DNA from: Nyssa sinensis
Taxonomy: Eukaryota; Streptophyta; Magnoliopsida; Cornales; Nyssaceae
NCBI GenBank assembly: GCA_008638375.1
Contig: CM018051.1
Span: forward strand, 29,447,344-29,511,343
Length of the DNA: 64,000 nt
Direction of reading: 5' to 3'
The notes below the pieces were generated by a model, which had not been told where the DNA came from, made no database searches, and worked only from the letters and a program-made list of their open reading frames with translations. Made by a program: the position numbers and the translations under genes. Shown here piece by piece: positions 46,620 through 59,452 of the stretch. Position 1 is the first letter of the stretch. Each line of letters opens with the position of its first letter.

Positions 46620-47480
46620 AACTAAGGAAAGAAATTTTAGAGGAAGCCCACACTTCAAGGTTCACGGTACACCCCGGAAATAAAAAGATGTACCATGACC
46701 TTAGGGAGCTGTATTGGTGGCCCGGATTAAAAAGGGACGTGGCTGATTTTATCGCTCACTGTACAAGTTGCCAATAAGTAAACGTTGAGCATCAACGCCC
46801 CAGCGGGCTTTTGCAACCACTCCCTATTCCAGAATGGAAGTGGGACCACATCACCATGGATTTCGTATCCGGCTTTCCCAAGTCCTCAAAGGGCTTTGAC
46901 GCTATCTGGGTCATCGTTGATAGAGTGACCAAATTTGCCCACTTTCTGCCCGTAAAAATGACATTCAGCATGGAAAGGTTAGCCACGTTTTACATTCAAG
47001 AAATTGTACGCTTACGTGGCACACCCTTGTCCATCATTTCTGATCGAGACTCTAGATTTGTGTCACGTTTCTGGAAAAGCCTACAGAAGGCACTAGGCAC
47101 CGAGCTTAAATTTAGTACAGCATATCACCCACAGACGGATGGACAATCCGAGAGAGTAATACAGATGCTAGAAGATATGCTGCGTGCACTGGATTTCAAA
47201 GGAAATTGGGCAGAACATTTGCCATTGGTCGAGTTCGCCTATAATAACAGTTATTAGGCCAGCATTAAAATGGCACCGTATGAAGCACTGTACGGAAGGA
47301 GGTGTCGATCTCCACTCTACTGGGCTGAAGCTGGTGAGCAGAAGTTACTTGGGCCGGATCTAGTACAAGAAACCACTGAACAAATTCGGAGTAGATTACA
47401 GACGGCCCAAAGTCGATACAAGAGCTACACAGACAACAGAAGAAAGGATCTAGAATTTGAAGTAGGTGACCTCGTGTTCC
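46620..47480 (+). pseudogene. Integrase region of Gag-Pol
   Basis: Integrase inserts the DNA copy and makes the 5-bp TSD. The zinc-binding HHCC residues are at 46649, 46670, 46760 and 46769. The catalytic triad is Asp 46859, Asp 47042 and Glu 47150, with 35 residues between the last two. Stops at 46775 (just after the zinc domain), 47255 and 47489 break it. The MAPYEALYGRRCRSPLYW block typical of plant Ty3 integrases is at 47270-47323. Confidence 0.92.
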
Positions 47481-47494
47481 TCAAGGTGTAACCA

Positions 47495-47920
47495 TTGAAA
47501 GGAGTACTCCGGTTCAGGAAGAAGGGCAAGTTAAGTCCTCGCTATATTGGTCTATTCAAGATCCTGAAAAGAGTTAGACCAGTCGCGTATAGCTTGGCAC
47601 TACCACCCGAGCTAGATAAAGTACACCATGTTTTCCATGTATCGATGTTGAGGAAGTGTGTACTAGAACCCGGACAAGTTATTGAACATGAGCCACTCCA
47701 GCTAAGGGAGGACTTGTCATATGAGGAACAACCGGAACAAGTTCTAGATCGTAAGAAAAAGACCTTGCGCAACAAGGCGATCCCACTGGTGAAGGTTTTG
47801 TGGAAGAACCACACAAGTGAGGAAGCAACGTGGGAGCGTGAAGCAGAGATGCGTGAATTGTACCCCGAGTTGTTCACTTCAATGTGGTTAGGCCGAGTTT
47901 TGGGGACAAAACTCTTTTGA
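47495..47920 (+). pseudogene. Integrase C-terminus and chromodomain of Gag-Pol
   Basis: The GPY/F-type module is seen as SPRYIGLFKIL with Leu in place of the usual Pro, then HHVFHVSMLRK. It is followed by a chromodomain (about 47740-47880) ending ATWEREAEMRELYPELF, the pattern of Tekay-clade elements. Chromodomains of this class bind modified histones and are thought to guide insertion to heterochromatin. The frame ends naturally at TGA 47918-47920, inside the polypurine tract. Confidence 0.9.
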
Positions 47921-47932
47921 AGGAGGGGAGGA
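47919..47932 (+). other. Polypurine tract
   Basis: GAAGGAGGGGAGGA lies directly before the 3' LTR start TGTAACACC. It is the plus-strand DNA primer site in this class. Confidence 0.92.
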
Positions 47933-48239
47933 TGTAACACCCCAGACTTAATCTCTGATTAATTAATGTAAACCCTTTTTGAAATCTGATGTGGCATTTG
48001 ATTGTTTAATTTTAATTTTTAACACTAGCAAAACCCATGTTAGCTAATTTCAAAATTCTGATAAAATGATCACTGACACTAGACCCTTGGACACTGAAGC
48101 TAACCTAACTAGGAATTGATCGGAAGAAACCGCGTTGAAAAATAATCAGTGGAAAGGGAGTTATGAGGGAAATAGCCAAAACTGATTTTTGCCCAACCAA
48201 ACAGGGCATAAGCTAAATGGGGAGGAAAATGCCCAACAT

Positions 48240-48320
48240 GTGGCCAAAGGGATTTGATCTCTTGACCAAAATGGGCAGAATTTTGTGTACCAAAAAAAAA
48301 TACCAACTAGGCTAGGGGCA
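48240..48320 (-). other. tRNA-like module, antisense to LTR
   Basis: 3' LTR copy of the module at 23164-23243; the A-box-like AGCCTAGTTGG is kept and the B box is further degraded. Confidence 0.4.
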
Positions 48321-49598
48321 CATTTGTGTACAAATATACAAACATATATATATAAGTACGAATCTAATTTGGCCACCTCCCAAGTGACCAATCACCAAGC
48401 ATGCAACATATCAGCATGCATCACCCCTATGCCCCATAGACCATCATGCCTCTCTCACCCCATGATTACATCTCCTCCCAACCAAAATGCATGCAAATCC
48501 ATCATGCACTTAGGGAGATGAAACATCAAGTAAAAATCTAATTTACATGATCTCTATATATGCATTGGAGGGAAAAATAGATCTGCAAATGACCCTGTAA
48601 ACTGATATTGAGAGAAATCCTATATACTGATTTTTAGAGAGAGAAGTGGGTTAGAGAAAGGAAGTTAGAGAGAGATAGCTTGAATGTGGGGCTTGGCCAT
48701 TGAAGGAGCAATAGAAGGGCGCTAAGGACTGGAAGTGCACGGAGGGATCAAAGCCAACTTGTTGAAGTTTCTGTTTGAACACAAACCAGCGAGGAGACCA
48801 CTGTACAAGGTAAGCAATTCAAAATTTTGAGAAATTCTCTTTGGAAATTCCGGCTACTGTTTTGCTGTTTTGGAACTATTATTGCATATATCATGTTTAG
48901 ACCATAAAATCTGGATTGATTGTGAACATTTGGACCATCAGAACTGCCCCAAACCACGGAAACAGTGAAATTCGCCATTAGAGGACCTGGACTGAATGGG
49001 TCTAGCTCAACCTGCTCCAAACTTGTTTTAGTTACTTGGGACTTAAAATAGACCCTCCTAGGATCACAAAAACCCTAGACCGCGACCTCAATACCTAGGG
49101 TTTGACCCTCAAATATACGGTTGCAAGTACGGGTTTAAAAACCCAACTCATGAAAACCTAGATTAAAATGGGATCTTAGGGTAGGAACTGAAACCCCATA
49201 ACCTGTAGGTCACAACGCAAGAAACCCCAAGTGATTTGGACCAAAAATGGATCGTCACGAGTCATTGCAGGTTTCAGATTATTGCCTTGAAACAGAGCTA
49301 TCTAAAGCTCGATTCGACGCCCCAAATCGATGCTAGGATGTTGGTAGGGTTCCCAGAAATCAATTAGGATCGATAACAGTGAGAAAAGATGCATAAAACT
49401 CCACGAAATCGAAGAAGAAAAATTCTGCAATTCTAGGGCAATAGTAGCCCTAGACTGTTAGGGACGATAAACAGTATGGGTCAGGCATGGATCGGGTTTT
49501 CGGGTCGGGCCCCGACCCGACCGAGAAACGGATAACTCGTTTAAAAGCAAACTGTGTCGTTTTAACATAACTGATTTTAAAATTTTAAATTTTAGGGC

Positions 49599-49617
49599 TG
49601 ACGTCAGTCTGACATCA
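49599..49617. promoter_or_regulatory. Paired TGACGTCA-like sites in 3' LTR
   Basis: TGACGTCA (49599-49606) and TGACATCA (49610-49617). The spacing equals that of the pair in the 5' LTR. Confidence 0.4.
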
Positions 49618-50489
49618 GCACTGTTCCCTGAACCGATTAAAACTGGATTGGACCGGTCCGGTTCACTTAAAGGGGCAATGAACCGTTTGGTTTATTTTAA
49701 AATTTCCTAAGAATTACATTTCTACCCCTGAAAGTTCAAAGAATTATAAACTGACCCGGTCAGTTTCTAAAAACTATATACTGGCCTAGTTTCTGAAATT
49801 CTATTTCATTGATACCCCTGAAAATTAATAATTAATAAAATAAATTATTCTATTATTTTATTAATTAAATAAAAATGACTAAATTACCCCTAGGTCATAA
49901 ATAGGTCAAACGGAGTCCAAATTGAATAAAAAAATAGTGTAATCTTACTATTTTGGGCATTCCAGACCCAATGGTGGGATTCGATTTATGAAACCAAGTC
50001 CCAAAAATACAGACCCGTAAAGGGTAAATGACCGTACTGCCCCTAATGACACTTAGGACCAAATTACATTGAAAGATAGCCCATTCTGACTATGTCGGAC
50101 GTTCCGGACTCAATGTTGAGGTCCGTACTAGCAAATAAAATACTTAAAAATATGACGCATGAAATTACCAAAATACCCCTAACACTGTTTGAAGCCCAAA
50201 TGAGGTTTGATTAAGACGAAACTGAAACCAATAGAAACCCAGATACCTGCAAGACTGTACACGTGATTAAATGACGAATCAGAGTCAAAACTTCACAACT
50301 GTGAAATGACCAAAATGCCCCTAATGTACCCAAAGCCAAGTAAAAAGCCGAGAGAGTCTAAATCGACTTTCTCTGACATGCCAAACCCGATGGAAGGGTC
50401 CGTATTACATAGACAAGTACAGAAAATACGTAAACTCGTGAAACTACTAGAAGTAGTACATATCCTGACATCTTAAAATTATGTTATAG

Positions 50490-50671
50490 GATAAAAACTC
50501 AAAGACAGTCATGGAAGGGAAAGACAAGAAATTCACCATCATGTCTAAAGCCGAGAGATTAGCTGATAAGAAACAACAGGAGTTCATGCAAGACCTGTTA
50601 TGGCAGAAAAAGGTGATTGAGAGAAAAATAAAAATTGCCAAATCCACTGACGTGATTTCAGTTAGGCCCTT
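50490..50671 (+). other. Exon-like open frame, 3' LTR copy, first part
   Basis: Follows TTATAG and is open from the ATG at 50511 to the insertion point at 50671; it continues at 59199-59288 up to GTAAGACC. It keeps the Trp-Gln codons where the 5' copy has a stop, but has a TAA at about 59202 where the 5' copy has a Tyr codon. Confidence 0.5.
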
Positions 50672-51128
50672 TGCCACGACCCGAAACCCACCCTGTGCGG
50701 ATTACCGGATCGCGACCGCCACCCCAAGACCCGAAGGCCTCGAGACAAGGCTCGCATAGGCAGCGGTATCGAATAAATGTGCCACATGTGGTTGCGGAAG
50801 CGTGAAAAACTTTTTCTTTTCTTTCTTATTTTAAAATTTGCACATCCGTTCGGTACTGTCACTCTTCACATTTCGGTATACATGTATAATCATACATTCA
50901 GAGCATAATTGAATTCCTAAAATTTTATACATATGCATAGTCGGTTGCCTTATGGCTTAAGTACATACTATCCGAAGTCTATTACATCATAGTTCAACTA
51001 GCTATAGGTTCTAACTACCTCCAAAAGTCAATTACATGTTCTAATACTTCCAAAAGTCCATGATCATAACGGCGCTATTAATCGTCATCCCAAAATGGAG
51101 CAGGGCTCCCAATCATCCTCATCGTCAC

Positions 51129-52113
51129 CTGAAAAATGTTAGGGAGTGGGGTGAGCTTCGAGAAGCCCAATGAGTAATTCCTACATCTGTCATGGGTTTT
51201 CAATTGGTGGAGGTTTCGTATATGAGAGTTTATAAAGTACTCAACTACCAATTGTTCGTATACTTGAACATAGGAGATATGCATTCTTAAAACATGTAGC
51301 TTTGAAACATTCAAGGTATTCAAGCTAGAACTTATCTTTCCGTAAAAGAGCATATGCATTTCAGAGCATGTAACTTAAAATCACATAATTCAAGTAAAAC
51401 AAACATTTCTTAAATAGGGTATATGCATTTCAAAGCATATAAACATGCATAATAGGAAATGGGGGTAAAAACCAGCTTCCATCTTCAAAATCGTTTGTCA
51501 TCTTATCTTTTTTATTAGTGGAATCCGTTTCGAACCAGACTCCCGTTTTACGTATACGTGGAGATATCTCAGTGCCTATGGGATTAGATCCTGCTACCAG
51601 GCATGTGCACATGATAGGTCCGAAGTGTTCCGTAGAACCCACAACTCTACCTCTATGCTGATGCACATGATAGGTCCGTTAAGTTCCGTAGAACTCACAA
51701 CTCTACCTCTATGCGGATGCACATGATAGGTCCGTTGAGTTCCGTAGAACTCACAACTCTACCTCTGTGCTTATTATTATCTGGCAAGACATTTGTCATA
51801 TAACTCTTATATAAAAGCCTCTCATAAGTATTTAAAACATGTGACGTATAACTTTTGCAGTGATGCTTCAATACTTGCAGTAATCAAATTCAGAATATTT
51901 GAGCAAATCAGACATGCTAACTATTTTGAAAAGGAAACATTTATGGATATAAATATGTAAATAATCGTGAAGCATGTCATGGCAGAATATTTTAAGAAAA
52001 CAGAAATCATGAATACTGAATTTGATATATCAATGCCGTAAATATCTTGAACTTAAAATATCAATTGAAATCCGTGGAGTTAAAGCCTCCACTTCAAATG
52101 CAAGATTACTCAC
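51129..52113 (-). other. Intron-like unit in antisense family F LTR
   Basis: On the minus strand CCAAG then GTGAGTAATC starts at 52113 and ACATTTTTCAG ends at 51129; the stem-loop GGGCTT-CTCG-AAGCTC (51153-51168) lies just before the acceptor. Confidence 0.42.
51605..51775 (-). repeat. Three-copy repeat of about 57 bp
   Basis: GCACATGATAGGTCCG...GTTCCGTAGAAC...ACAACTCTACCTCT occurs at about 51605, 51662 and 51718 with few differences. Confidence 0.85.
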
Positions 52114-53305
52114 CTTGGTCCTTTAGGGTTAGTGCTACTAATGCGCTTTCCCACTTCCTTTGTAGTTCCTAAGAACAATTCATAAATAACCTCATTAACT
52201 TCACATTCACTTCAAACATCTTCTACTGATGCTTCTTAGCTTATGCTTAGATCGTATTAGATCCTAACACGATTTCATAATTTCTTACGTACTTAGTTTA
52301 ACTCGCATTCTTAACCTATGATGCAACTTAACGTGTTAGAAATTTAATTTATTTAAATTTATACTCTTCTGGTAGCTCCATTAACTTTGAATTAAGGTTA
52401 TTTATTTGACATGTTTACGTGTTGTGTCTTTCCGTATTTTATTTCTCGTACTTGCCTCAGTTTAGTTCTTTGGCAATATTTCAATTCATAATCATCTGAC
52501 AGATGCTATTCATCAAATTTTATGTCTCTTTATTTTAGACATTTCTTTTGGTCAAATAGACTCTACCATTGAGTCCGGAGTGTCGAAGAAAGGCAGTTTA
52601 GGCTTTCCAAGATTTTAATTCGGACTTTTATATGTAAAAGGGTAAAATGGTCATTTATCATTTTACGTGTCATATTTTTCCGTACTTCGTTTCGTAATTT
52701 GGACTCCATTATTGAGTCCAGGATGTCCAGGAAAGTTAATTTAGACCTTCTCCGGTTTCATTTTGGCTTTAAGGGTACTAGGGGTATTTTGGTCATTTTA
52801 TCCCTTTACGTGTCTTTATTTTTTGAAACCCCGTCTCGTGTCGTGGACCTCACCATTGGACTCAGAAGGTCCGAGATAGTAAGAATACACTAACAACTCG
52901 TAAATTTTGGTCAAGGGGTATTTCGGTCATTTACCCCTTTACGTGTCTTTATTTTTCGGACCCTATCTCATAAAACGGACCCTACCATTAGCTTCAGAAT
53001 GTTTGAAATCGTTAAAATTCACTATTTATTTATTTTATTTGGACCTCGTTTGGCTTATTTATGGGGCAGGGGCATTTTGGTCATTTTGACATTTTTAGGG
53101 GTCTTTAATTTTTCGGGACCTCATCTCATGTCGAGGACCTCACCAATGGGCTCAGAGGGTCCAAGATAGTAAGGTTACATATATAACTTGTAATTTTTGG
53201 ACAACGGGCCATTTCAGAGTATTTAATTTAATTAATTTCATTTAATTAAATTAAATTATCAAATGTAATATATATATTTTTAGAGGGGAATAAGTGACAG
53301 GTTGA

Positions 53306-53376
53306 ATAGGGTGGCACGCTGGCCAGCGTGTCACCTCCCTCCCCATATATCTGAGTTCGAATCCTCTTAGGTGCAG
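53306..53376 (+). other. tRNA-like module, antisense to its LTR
   Basis: TGGCACGCTGG (53312-53322, A-box-like) and GTTCGAATCC (53355-53364, B box). Counterpart of 4661-4730 in the family C LTR. Confidence 0.5.
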
Positions 53377-53462
53377 AATGCACCTTTTTATTCTTTTTAT
53401 TCTTTTTATTTTAATTTAATATATAATATATATATAAATCTTGCCCCTTAAGTGACACACGC

Positions 53463-53530
53463 AAGCGCGTGGCCGAGTGGTAAGAGAGGGCGTGTGGGTG
53501 CGTGGGGTCAGGGGTTCGATACCCCGTAGC
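53463..53530 (+). other. tRNA-Ser/Leu-like module, antisense to its LTR
   Basis: TGGCCGAGTGGTAAG (53470-53484) is a near-perfect A box and GGTTCGATACC (53513-53523) a B box inside a GGGG/CCCC stem. Counterpart of 4515-4583. No matching acceptor stem was found, so I do not call a tRNA gene. Confidence 0.6.
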
Positions 53531-55373
53531 AGCAATTCTGCTTCTTTTCCTTTAAATTTCAACACGGTTTTATATATAACCGTATAAGCCCCTAAACGAC
53601 GTCGTCCCACTAATTCGGTGGCAAGCCCAGAGGCTGCCACCCGTCCGAGTCTTCCCTGCCCGTTTCAAACGAGTCGCGAGTCGACTCGGTCGTCTTCCCC
53701 ACGATCACCCCCTTGTTGCCCTAATTTCCGAAGCTTAAAAGCTTCTATTTCGTGTGTTTTGGTTCAACGATTATTCTCTGTTTTTTATCCAAAACATCCC
53801 TAAGGTGTTAAGGACTGGTTTGGCATTCATTTGAGACTTTAAAACCAACCTAGTCATTCGGTTTGAAGCTTGATACTCGAAACTGTAAGTCTATCCTAAA
53901 CTCTCATTTCATCATCATTTCTCATGGGGTTTGGTTCTCCGTGATCCTCATGACATGGGGGTTCATTCCCCATTCTAAAATCTGGGTTTAGGAGTCCAAA
54001 ATGGGAGTTGGGTTTCATGGCCGAAATGTAATATCCCGACCCGGGATACCGGGTCACATGACACGTATTTCGAGAAAAAGAAATTATATATATATAATTA
54101 ATTAATTATTAATTTAATTAATTAATTATAAGAAATGTATATATATATATAGATATGTATTAATTAAATGGATATATATGTATATATATTAATTAAATGA
54201 TATGTGTAAAGGTAAAAAGTGAAAAAGAGTGAACAGTGTGTGAATGTGTGTGTGTGTCGGTTAGTGTGTGTGTGTGTGTCTTGTATATATGTGTATATGT
54301 ATATATATGTATATATTATATGTATAAATATCTTATAGAAATTTAATGCAAAGTTGAAAGAAGAAAAAGCAAAAATTTATGAGATGGGAGAGCTGTGTAG
54401 GGCTAGAATTCAGAATGTAGAGAGAGAGAGAGAGATAGCTGTAGAGAGAGAGAGGTCGGCTACCTTGCTTTAAAAACCAAAACATGCAAAGCATGTTATT
54501 CTCTTGCGAAAGAAACCAAAAGAAGAAGAATTGAAGAAATAGAAGAAGGGTTTTAGAGCAAGAAAGATGAGGAAACCGAGAGAAAGAAGGTGAGAAAGCT
54601 AAATTTTCCATTTTTCTCTCTCTAAAATTTCTCTATATATAATCTGTTTTTAAGCTTTTATATTGTACATATGACATGAAAAACATATTTAGACTTGTTT
54701 AGCTATGGATTTTGAGCTTCAAAACACCCAAAAACACCTAACCCAAGAACGACAGCCATTGAAGACCTTGCCCATGGCAGGTCTGAACCGAGTTCCTTTA
54801 AACTTGTCTTGGCTTATCAAGGCTTCAAGAAGAAGTTATGAGGGTTATAAAAACTCATAGCCACGACCAAAAATCATAAGAAATGGACCTCTAATAACCA
54901 GTTGCAGGATACGGGTGTAGAGACCAACCCTTCGAAACCCTATCTAAACGAGTATATGAACATGGAAATTTAAACTACATGGAAAATAGATCATAAAGGA
55001 ACAAACCCCAAGGGTTTTGGCCCAGAAATAAGCATGTATGACCGACTTACAGCTCGGGTTATCATGACTTAAACCCAACGATTGAGCCATATTCGAAGCC
55101 TCAAATGAATGCCAAGATGGTCGGTTGTGTCTTAGGAATAAATGGGGAGCAAAACAGTAGAGAATGGTTAAGTAGAAATGCACGAAATAGAAGAAAAAGG
55201 GAGACTGAAACTAGGGTTTTCAGTCGGTCGAAGTGGGGAAGAAGAAGACGGGTCAACTCGGCCTTTGCATGAGACTGAGTCGACTCGGACAGGTGGCAGC
55301 CTCTGGGCTTGCCACCGAATAATTGCAACGACGCCGTTTTGGGTGTCGGTTTAAATTAAATAAGATCTAGGGC

Positions 55374-55392
55374 TGACGTCATCATGACGTCA
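55374..55392. promoter_or_regulatory. Perfect TGACGTCA pair
   Basis: TGACGTCA at 55374-55381 and 55385-55392, three bases apart, as at 34361-34379 in the other sense family B LTR. Confidence 0.5.
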
Positions 55393-56618
55393 GCCACATG
55401 TAATAAACCGGATAGACCGGTTGGGTAACCACTGAACCAGACCGGTTCACTTACATTTTAACTGAACCCTTTGGTTTTTCTAAATTAATTAAAATGAAAT
55501 AAACCAATACTCTTGGTTATTACGGATTGACCCCTGGGCTTTAGAAAATTATACTATGGCCCAACTGAGGGAAATATTATGCAATAAAGCCCCTGGAAAA
55601 TAATTAAATAATTAAATAATTAATTTAATTATTTAATAAATAAGGTTAAATTACTATTTTGCCCTTGTAGCATAGATAGAGCAAACGAAGTCCAAATTAA
55701 GCATATGAATAGTGTAATTTTACTATTTTGGACATTCTGAGATTAATGGTAGGGTCCGTTTTACGAGACGGGGCCCGAAAAAATAAATACACGTGAGGGG
55801 TAAATGACCAAAATACCCCTGACCCAAACTTTACAAGTTATTAGTGTATTCTTACTATCTTGGACCTTCTGAGTCCAATGGTGAGGTCCACAACACGAAA
55901 TGGAGTCCCGAAAAATAAAGACACGTAAAGGGGTAAAAAGACCAAAATACCCCTGGTACCCCTAAAGCCTAAATGAGATCAGAGAAGGTCTAAATTGACT
56001 TTCTTTGACATTCCGGACTCAAAAATGGAGTCCAAATTACGAAACAGAGTACAGAAAAATGTGACACGTAAAACGATAAAATGACCATTTTGTCCTTTTA
56101 CATATAACAGTCCGAATTAAATGATTGGAAAGCCTAAACTGACTTTCTTCGACACTCCGGACTCAATGGTAGAGTCTATTCGACCTAAAGAAATGTCTAA
56201 AATAAAAAGACATAAAATTTGATGAATAGCATCTGTTAGATGACTATGAACTGAAATGATGCCAAAGTACTAATACTAAGACAAGTACGAGAAACGAAAT
56301 ACGAAAAGACACGACACATAAACATGTCAAATAGATAACTTTAAATTAAAGTTAATGGAACTCCCAGAAGAGTATAAATTGAAATAAATTCAATTTCTAA
56401 CACGTTAAATTATGTCATAGGTTACAAGTACGAGTTAAATTAAGTACCTATGAAATTGTGAAATCGTTTTAGGATCTAATACGATTTAAGCATAAGTTAA
56501 GGAATATCGAGATGATATTACAATGAATGTGAAGTTGATGAGGTGTTTATGAATTGTTCTTAGGAATTACAAGGAAAGTGGGAAAGTGCATTTTAGCACT
56601 AACCCTAAAGAATCGAGG

Positions 56619-57604
56619 TGAGTAACCCTGTGTTTGAATTGGAGATTTTACTCCATGGATTTGAAGAAGTTTTAAGTTCAAAGATATGAAGTATTTGAAG
56701 TTTCAAATTCAGTATTTACATGATGCAGCTTTTAAATTGTACTGTTTTATAACTCTATATGACATGCTCAGTGATTGGTATTTATCATAGTTTTCTTAAA
56801 ACATATTTCAGCATGTCTAAAGTTTTAAATGCCAAATTATGTTAAATATCCTGAATTTGATAGTTACAAGTATTTGAAGTCCTATTGTAGAAAATATACA
56901 TTTCATGTTTTTAATTATTCATGAAAGTATCTATTGAAGAAGTTATGTGATAAATGTTTTACAAGATAAATGGTACTAAGTACCACCCTATGTGATGTTG
57001 AAATCCTTCGGGATTCAACAGTAAATGCCCGGTAGCAGGATCTAATCCCCCAGGCAAATGAGATCGGCAGTATTGGTAGTAAAATGGGAGTCTAGTTCGA
57101 AACAGATTCCACCTAATTAAAGAGAAAAGATAACAAGTGATTTTGGAAATGAAAGCAGGTTTTACTCTCATTTTCAAATACATATTGATGTGATTTAAAG
57201 TTATATACTTTATCTGATGAAGTACGAGTTTTGCTTGGATACCTTAAATGTTTCCAAGTTATTTGAAATGCATATGTTTGAGTTATATACTCTATTTTAC
57301 GAAGTACGAGCTTAGCTTGAATACTTTAAATGTTTCAAAGCTATTTATTTGAAAAGCATATGTTCCGAGTTATACACTCCATTTGACAAGTATAAGTATA
57401 GCTTGAATACTTAAAATGTTTCAAAGCTATTTGTTTTAAGAATGCATGTACTTTGTATTCTAAATTGTATAAGCAATTGGCAGTGAATGTTTTACACTCT
57501 TATGTACTAATAACCACTGCTAATTGAAAACCCCATGACGAACACTGGAATTGCTCACAAGCTTAGATTAGCTTACTCGGACTTTGTTCGGACCCCCCTT
57601 TCAG
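56619..57604 (+). other. Intron-like unit in family B LTR
   Basis: ATCGAG then GTGAGTAACC (56619) and GGACCCCCCTTTCAG (ending 57604), with a pyrimidine tract before the acceptor. Length 986. Confidence 0.45.
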
Positions 57605-58788
57605 GTGATGCAGCAAACAGGGTCTTAAGGACTACAACGATGAGTCTAGCTGTTTTTGGAAGGATCTGTTGAGTAGTTTCTTTTGAAGAACTTATGAACA
57701 TTAGCAGTACGTTTTGTATTAATAGACAAAGTAAGAATATGTAATAGGCCCTCAGGGCAACCGAATATGTATTGTAGCGATGTATGAAGTCCTTAAGTTT
57801 TCTTTATACTCTGAATGTGTAACCATGTATGCTATGTATAAAACAGCAGTATCGGACGGATGTGCATAATTTAAAAATGAGAAAAGAAAAGAAAAAGTTT
57901 TTCACGCTTCCGCAACCATGTGTAGCACATCTATTCGATACCGCTGCAGATGCGAGCCTTGTCTCGGGGCCTTCGGGTCTCGGGGCGGCGATCACGATCC
58001 GGTAATCCGCAGAGGGTGGGTTTCGGGTCGTGACACGAAACCTGCAACTTGTGATTTCATGGGTGTTTCTTAAGCCTTTCGATCGCGATTGTATGTTTTT
58101 GGAGTGTTTGTAGGGTCTCGTTAAGGTCCCTATAGGTCAAATGGAGTTTAATCTCCATCAATTCAGACCTGCTTTCTCTAGGCTTAACAATGGAGGTTTG
58201 GTGTACGACTTGTGTTTCTGAGTTGTTTTAGGTCTAGATTTTCATGCTTATCAACTCTAAAATACATATCTAACATTATACATGCATAACTAAGCTTCAA
58301 ATCATTCCTATTCATGCATATTTCTAGAGAGAGAAATTTAAAAGTTTTCATGGGTTTACCTTGTTCCAACTGTTTCTCTCCCCTTTACTTCTTGCTTCCC
58401 TCTCCTGAACGTCCTCCACTCTCTTACTCTTTCTCTCTTTGGTGTGTATAATGTTTTGTGTACACTATTATGCATATATGCATATATGAGTACACACTCA
58501 CTCATTGCAAAACCTGATTGCCCCTTCATTTGGCTTAGCTTGTGGCAGGTTGGGCTGAATTGTTACTGTTGGGCAGAGCTATCATGGGCTGATTTTGTGT
58601 GTGTGTGGTTGTTTGACTTGTATGTATATATATGTATATACATATACATATCTCATAATTCACACACACTAATACACAATGGTCACTCACACACACTTGT
58701 ACACATTGGGCTTTTTCATGTCCTCATACACCTATCTATATATATATATATAATTTCATATATATACATATATACACATCTTCATTTA

Positions 58789-58789
<1 letters not shown>

Positions 58790-58858
<69 letters not shown>
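58790..58858. repeat. (TTA)n microsatellite, about 23 units
   Basis: An uninterrupted trinucleotide run in the family F LTR; it produces a poly-Tyr artefact in one frame. Confidence 0.97.
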
Positions 58859-58860
<2 letters not shown>

Positions 58861-59452
58861 TCCTTTTAAATTCTCATATTATAATAATTAATCACTTTAA
58901 AATTTAATTATTCTCTTTAAGTGTATAATCTTTACACTAATCCTTTGTAACTTCGTAATGCGTGCCTAAATCTCATACTCGTATCGCTGACCGGCGATCG
59001 ACGTGAAAATATACTTATCACGGAACTGACAAGTTGGTGACTGCAACGAAAGTGATGTACAGTCGTCCTGACTTTTCAGGACATTTACTTAAATTTCGCG
59101 CGTCGGGGTTGAAACCGACCTCGTTACTAAAGGTGTCGATTTCTAATTTTACACAACAGCTTAATAGTTCCTAATTCGGGTCGGGGTATTACACCCTTTT
59201 GGTAAAAAACGCCCACAAAGGCGATGATTGCCGAAGCTAAGCTGAAAAAACAAGAAGATACTGAGACCCTGAGCCAGATGCTTAAGAGGTAAGACCTATG
59301 AACAAGCCGCTATAAGTTAGTCCAATGAGACCCATCATAAAATAGGCTTACTCAGTTTGAGTTCATGAGTTGATAAGTTTTTATAAATTGTTTTAAGCAT
59401 ACTGACAAAAAGAGGAAAGCACCATCGGTAGTGTCGACCTCTAAACCGACAA

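Larger units (their letters stand above)
54027..58035 (+). mobile_element. Family B solo LTR (complete, uninterrupted)
   Basis: It begins TGTAATATCCCGACCCGGG and ends GGGTCGTGACA; the TSD CGAAA is perfect (54022-54026 and 58036-58040). It is the reference copy of family B at 4009 bp. Order of parts: AT/TG simple repeats (54080-54330), GA-rich leader (54417-54600), donor-like AAGGTGAGAAAG (54590), acceptor-like TTGCAG (about 54908), TGACGTCA pair (55374-55392), CCGGTTNNNT blocks, four modules of about 130 bp (55720-56200), donor GTGAGTAACC (56619), minisatellite (57180-57440), acceptor (57604), end. No coding sequence. Confidence 0.95.
50672..59193 (-). mobile_element. Family F solo LTR, antisense, split by family B
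   Basis: Plus-strand ends are TGCCACGACCCGAAACCC and GTCGGGGTATTACA; the TSD CCCTT is perfect (50667-50671 and 59194-59198). Its own sequence is 50672-54026 plus 58041-59193 (about 4.5 kb). The left part is close to family B (GAAAAACTTTTTCTTTT, GTGGAATCCGTTTCGAACCA), but the stem-loop (51153-51168) is of the family C kind, so it looks mosaic. It carries a three-fold repeat near 51610-51775, two tRNA-like modules (53306-53530) and a (TTA)n microsatellite. No coding sequence. Confidence 0.9.

Noticed and set aside
53463..53530. A functional tRNA-Ser or tRNA-Leu gene
   Set aside because: A and B boxes are good, but I find no acceptor stem or clear anticodon arm, and the same unit recurs inside another LTR.
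58444..58869. Plus-strand frame of 141 codons ending in a long Tyr run
   Set aside because: The Tyr run is the (TTA)n microsatellite; the rest is TG/AT repeat in an LTR.
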